From the NCBI RefSeq assembly GCF_001412215.1, contig NZ_LLWP01000004.1, forward strand, positions 744,001 through 808,000: 64,000 nt of DNA, given 5' to 3'. Each line of letters starts with the position of its first letter. Position 1 is the first letter of the stretch. Below the pieces are notes generated by a model, which was given only the letters and a program-made list of their open reading frames with translations, was not told where the DNA came from and did no database searches. Both the position numbers and the translations under genes were made by a program. Source of the DNA: Pedobacter sp. Hv1 (GTDB lineage: Bacteria; Bacteroidota; Bacteroidia; Sphingobacteriales; Sphingobacteriaceae). Of this stretch, positions 62,772 through 64,000 are shown piece after piece.

Positions 62772-63601
62772 TATTTAAGTTCTTTTACGCCAAAGGTGTC
62801 CATATCTGCATAATCCAGGTTTTCGCCAGCCATGCCCCAAATAAAACTGTAATTCTTGGTACCACTACCTGCATGGATGCTCCATGTTGGCGATAAAACT
62901 GCCTCATGATTGGCTACAATAATGTGACGGGTTTCTTGTGGTTCGCCCATGTAATGGAAAACACGATGTTCTTCATCAACATCAAAGTAGAAATAGACTT
63001 CCATTCTACGATCGTGGGTATGTGGTGGAATGGTATTCCATACACTTCCGGTAGAAAGAATGGTCAATCCCATTACCAATTGACAGCTCTGGATCCCATC
63101 TTTGTGAATATATCTTACAATTTTACGTTCGTTTGCTGTTTCTAAACTTCCCAATTGAGCAGAAAAAGCATCAGCATGTTGCAAATGAGTAGTTGGATAA
63201 GTGTGGTGCGCTGGTGCAGACAATGCATAGAAGATAGCAGGTTCATCAGCATTTTTACTACTGAACTTTACTTCTTTTACACCTTTACCCATATACAGGC
63301 AGTCCATTTTTGCCAGCTCGTATGTGGTACCATCGGCCTCGATAGTGCCAGCACCACCTACGTTAATTACGCCCATCTCCCTTCTTTCTAAAAAGAAATC
63401 GGCACGTAAAATATCATAAGTACCTAAAGTTACCACTTCGGTTGTTGGGGTAATTAACCCTGTAACCATTCTGTCGTAATGGGCGTAAACGAAATTGGCT
63501 TTATTTTTTTCTTTTAAACCATCCAATAAAAATCGCTCTCTGATTTTATCTGTCTGATAGGTTTTAAAGTCTTCTGAATGTACAGCTTGTATTATTTTCA
63601 T
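62771..63601 (-). CDS. kduI: 5-Keto-4-deoxyuronate isomerase
   Basis: 276 residues, cupin fold. Zn-binding histidines are in WNTIPPHTHDRRMEVYFYF and a later H near GEPQETRHIIVANHEAV, ending with SWSIHAGSGTKNYSFIWGMAGEN-like sequence (positions near residues 235-260). It isomerises the unsaturated-uronate product to 3-deoxy-D-glycero-2,5-hexodiulosonate, the entry from pectin or glycosaminoglycan lyases. Confidence 0.94.
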   Translation of the reverse strand: MKIIQAVHSEDFKTYQTDKIRERFLLDGLKEKNKANFVYAHYDRMVTGLITPTTEVVTLGTYDILRADFFLERREMGVINVGGAGTIEADGTTYELAKMDCLYMGKGVKEVKFSSKNADEPAIFYALSAPAHHTYPTTHLQHADAFSAQLGSLETANERKIVRYIHKDGIQSCQLVMGLTILSTGSVWNTIPPHTHDRRMEVYFYFDVDEEHRVFHYMGEPQETRHIIVANHEAVLSPTWSIHAGSGTKNYSFIWGMAGENLDYADMDTFGVKELK

Positions 63602-63664
63602 TGGTCTGTGTTTTTATTTTTTATTTCAGTCCTGCGTATACCGTATTAAAGTTTTCAGGTCTGT

Positions 63665-64000
63665 TTATAAAGATACTCCTCTTTTCCATGGAATAAAATC
63701 GTCTTGGTTGAGCAAAACAGATTTAGGAATTACTTCGCCACTGGCTGCTTTGATACAATATTCCAATATATCTTCTCCCATTTCTTCGATGGTTTTTTCT
63801 CCTTCAATTACAGGTCCGGTATTGATATCGATGATATCGCCCATGCGTTTGGTTAATGCATTATTGGTGGCCACTTTAATTACAGGGCATACCGGATTGC
63901 CTGTAGGTGTCCCCAAACCCGTTGTAAACAAAATTAAGGTAGCACCACTCGCTGCTTTACCTGTGGTTGCTTCTACATCGTTACCGGGGGTACACACCAA
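63665..64000 (-). CDS. uxaA: Altronate dehydratase, C-terminal part (cut by window edge)
   Basis: The last about 112 codons. The segments [31 protein letters not shown] and the end [14 protein letters not shown] match the C-terminal domain of UxaA altronate hydrolases. It dehydrates D-altronate to KDG in galacturonate catabolism. The 63-base gap to kduI suggests the same transcript. Confidence 0.9.
   Translation of the reverse strand: MVCTPGNDVEATTGKAASGATLILFTTGLGTPTGNPVCPVIKVATNNALTKRMGDIIDINTGPVIEGEKTIEEMGEDILEYCIKAASGEVIPKSVLLNQDDFIPWKRGVSL

Noticed and set aside
62266-62778. 170-codon plus-strand frame opposite the SDR gene
   Set aside because: The SDR protein on the minus strand has full family motifs; the plus-strand frame is a shadow.

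Overview
This 64 kb window is chromosomal DNA of a Bacteroidota member, most likely a Pedobacter-like Sphingobacteriaceae. The evidence is low-GC DNA with TAnnTTTG-type promoter boxes, GT117/DUF2723, DUF4296 and DUF4260 proteins, PG_1098-like methyltransferase, an Lgt of about 384 residues, and two POT peptide transporters in tandem. There is no prophage, transposase, CRISPR array or rRNA operon. One tRNA (Ser-GCU) is present.

Layout. 0-6.5 kb: a sugar locus with two Tat-exported Gfo/Idh/MocA oxidoreductases (one cut by the window edge), a 1152-residue HEAT-repeat protein carrying two DUF1080 (3-keto-glycoside hydrolase type) domains, and a divergent ROK regulator. 6.5-17 kb: tRNA-Ser, a PgpH-type HD phosphodiesterase, an SPFH/PH-like/Arc-like mini-operon whose last gene is only 58 codons, thiolase, two POT transporters and a GT2 glycosyltransferase. 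17-33 kb: mixed housekeeping genes (YdeI-like, TIGR02757, cystathionine gamma-synthase, proS, outer-membrane proteins, UbiD, Dps, LysM protein, uridine kinase, SCOT subunits flanking a DUF4260 gene, PQQ-type sugar dehydrogenase). 33-44 kb: mutS2, a tightly overlapped yggS-GNAT-DUF3298-aspartokinase-methyltransferase operon, GT117 and a cold-shock gene. 44-56 kb: peroxiredoxin, DUF72, an ECF sigma factor with a membrane anti-sigma/serine-protease fusion, two small lipoproteins, purB, nfu, an inositol phosphatase, lgt, mtaB and ubiX. 55-64 kb: a hexuronate catabolic cluster on the minus strand (uxaA, kduI, SDR reductase, uxaC, kdgK, eda, exuT-like transporter, gapN-like dehydrogenase).

How genes work together. 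The uronate cluster gives a nearly complete route from galacturonate/glucuronate (plus unsaturated pectin products through KduI) to KDG, KDPG, pyruvate and glyceraldehyde-3-phosphate, with the last gene predicted to oxidise the triose phosphate. UbiX (55.0 kb) would make the prenyl-FMN cofactor for UbiD (26 kb). Thiolase and the SCOT pair could together handle acetoacetate.

Most notable: at 45.8-48.3 kb an ECF sigma factor is followed after one base by a protein joining an anti-sigma-like cytoplasmic segment, one membrane helix and a PDZ-less trypsin-like protease with an intact H/D/S triad. Sequences resembling an ECF promoter (GGTTACC, 15-16 bases, TATTAA) recur upstream of the sigma gene and of two adjacent small lipoprotein genes, which suggests a self-contained envelope-stress circuit. 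A second theme is the intergenic DNA: many gaps are filled with degenerate short-word repeats of several families, some in inverted pairs, plus REP-like palindromes.
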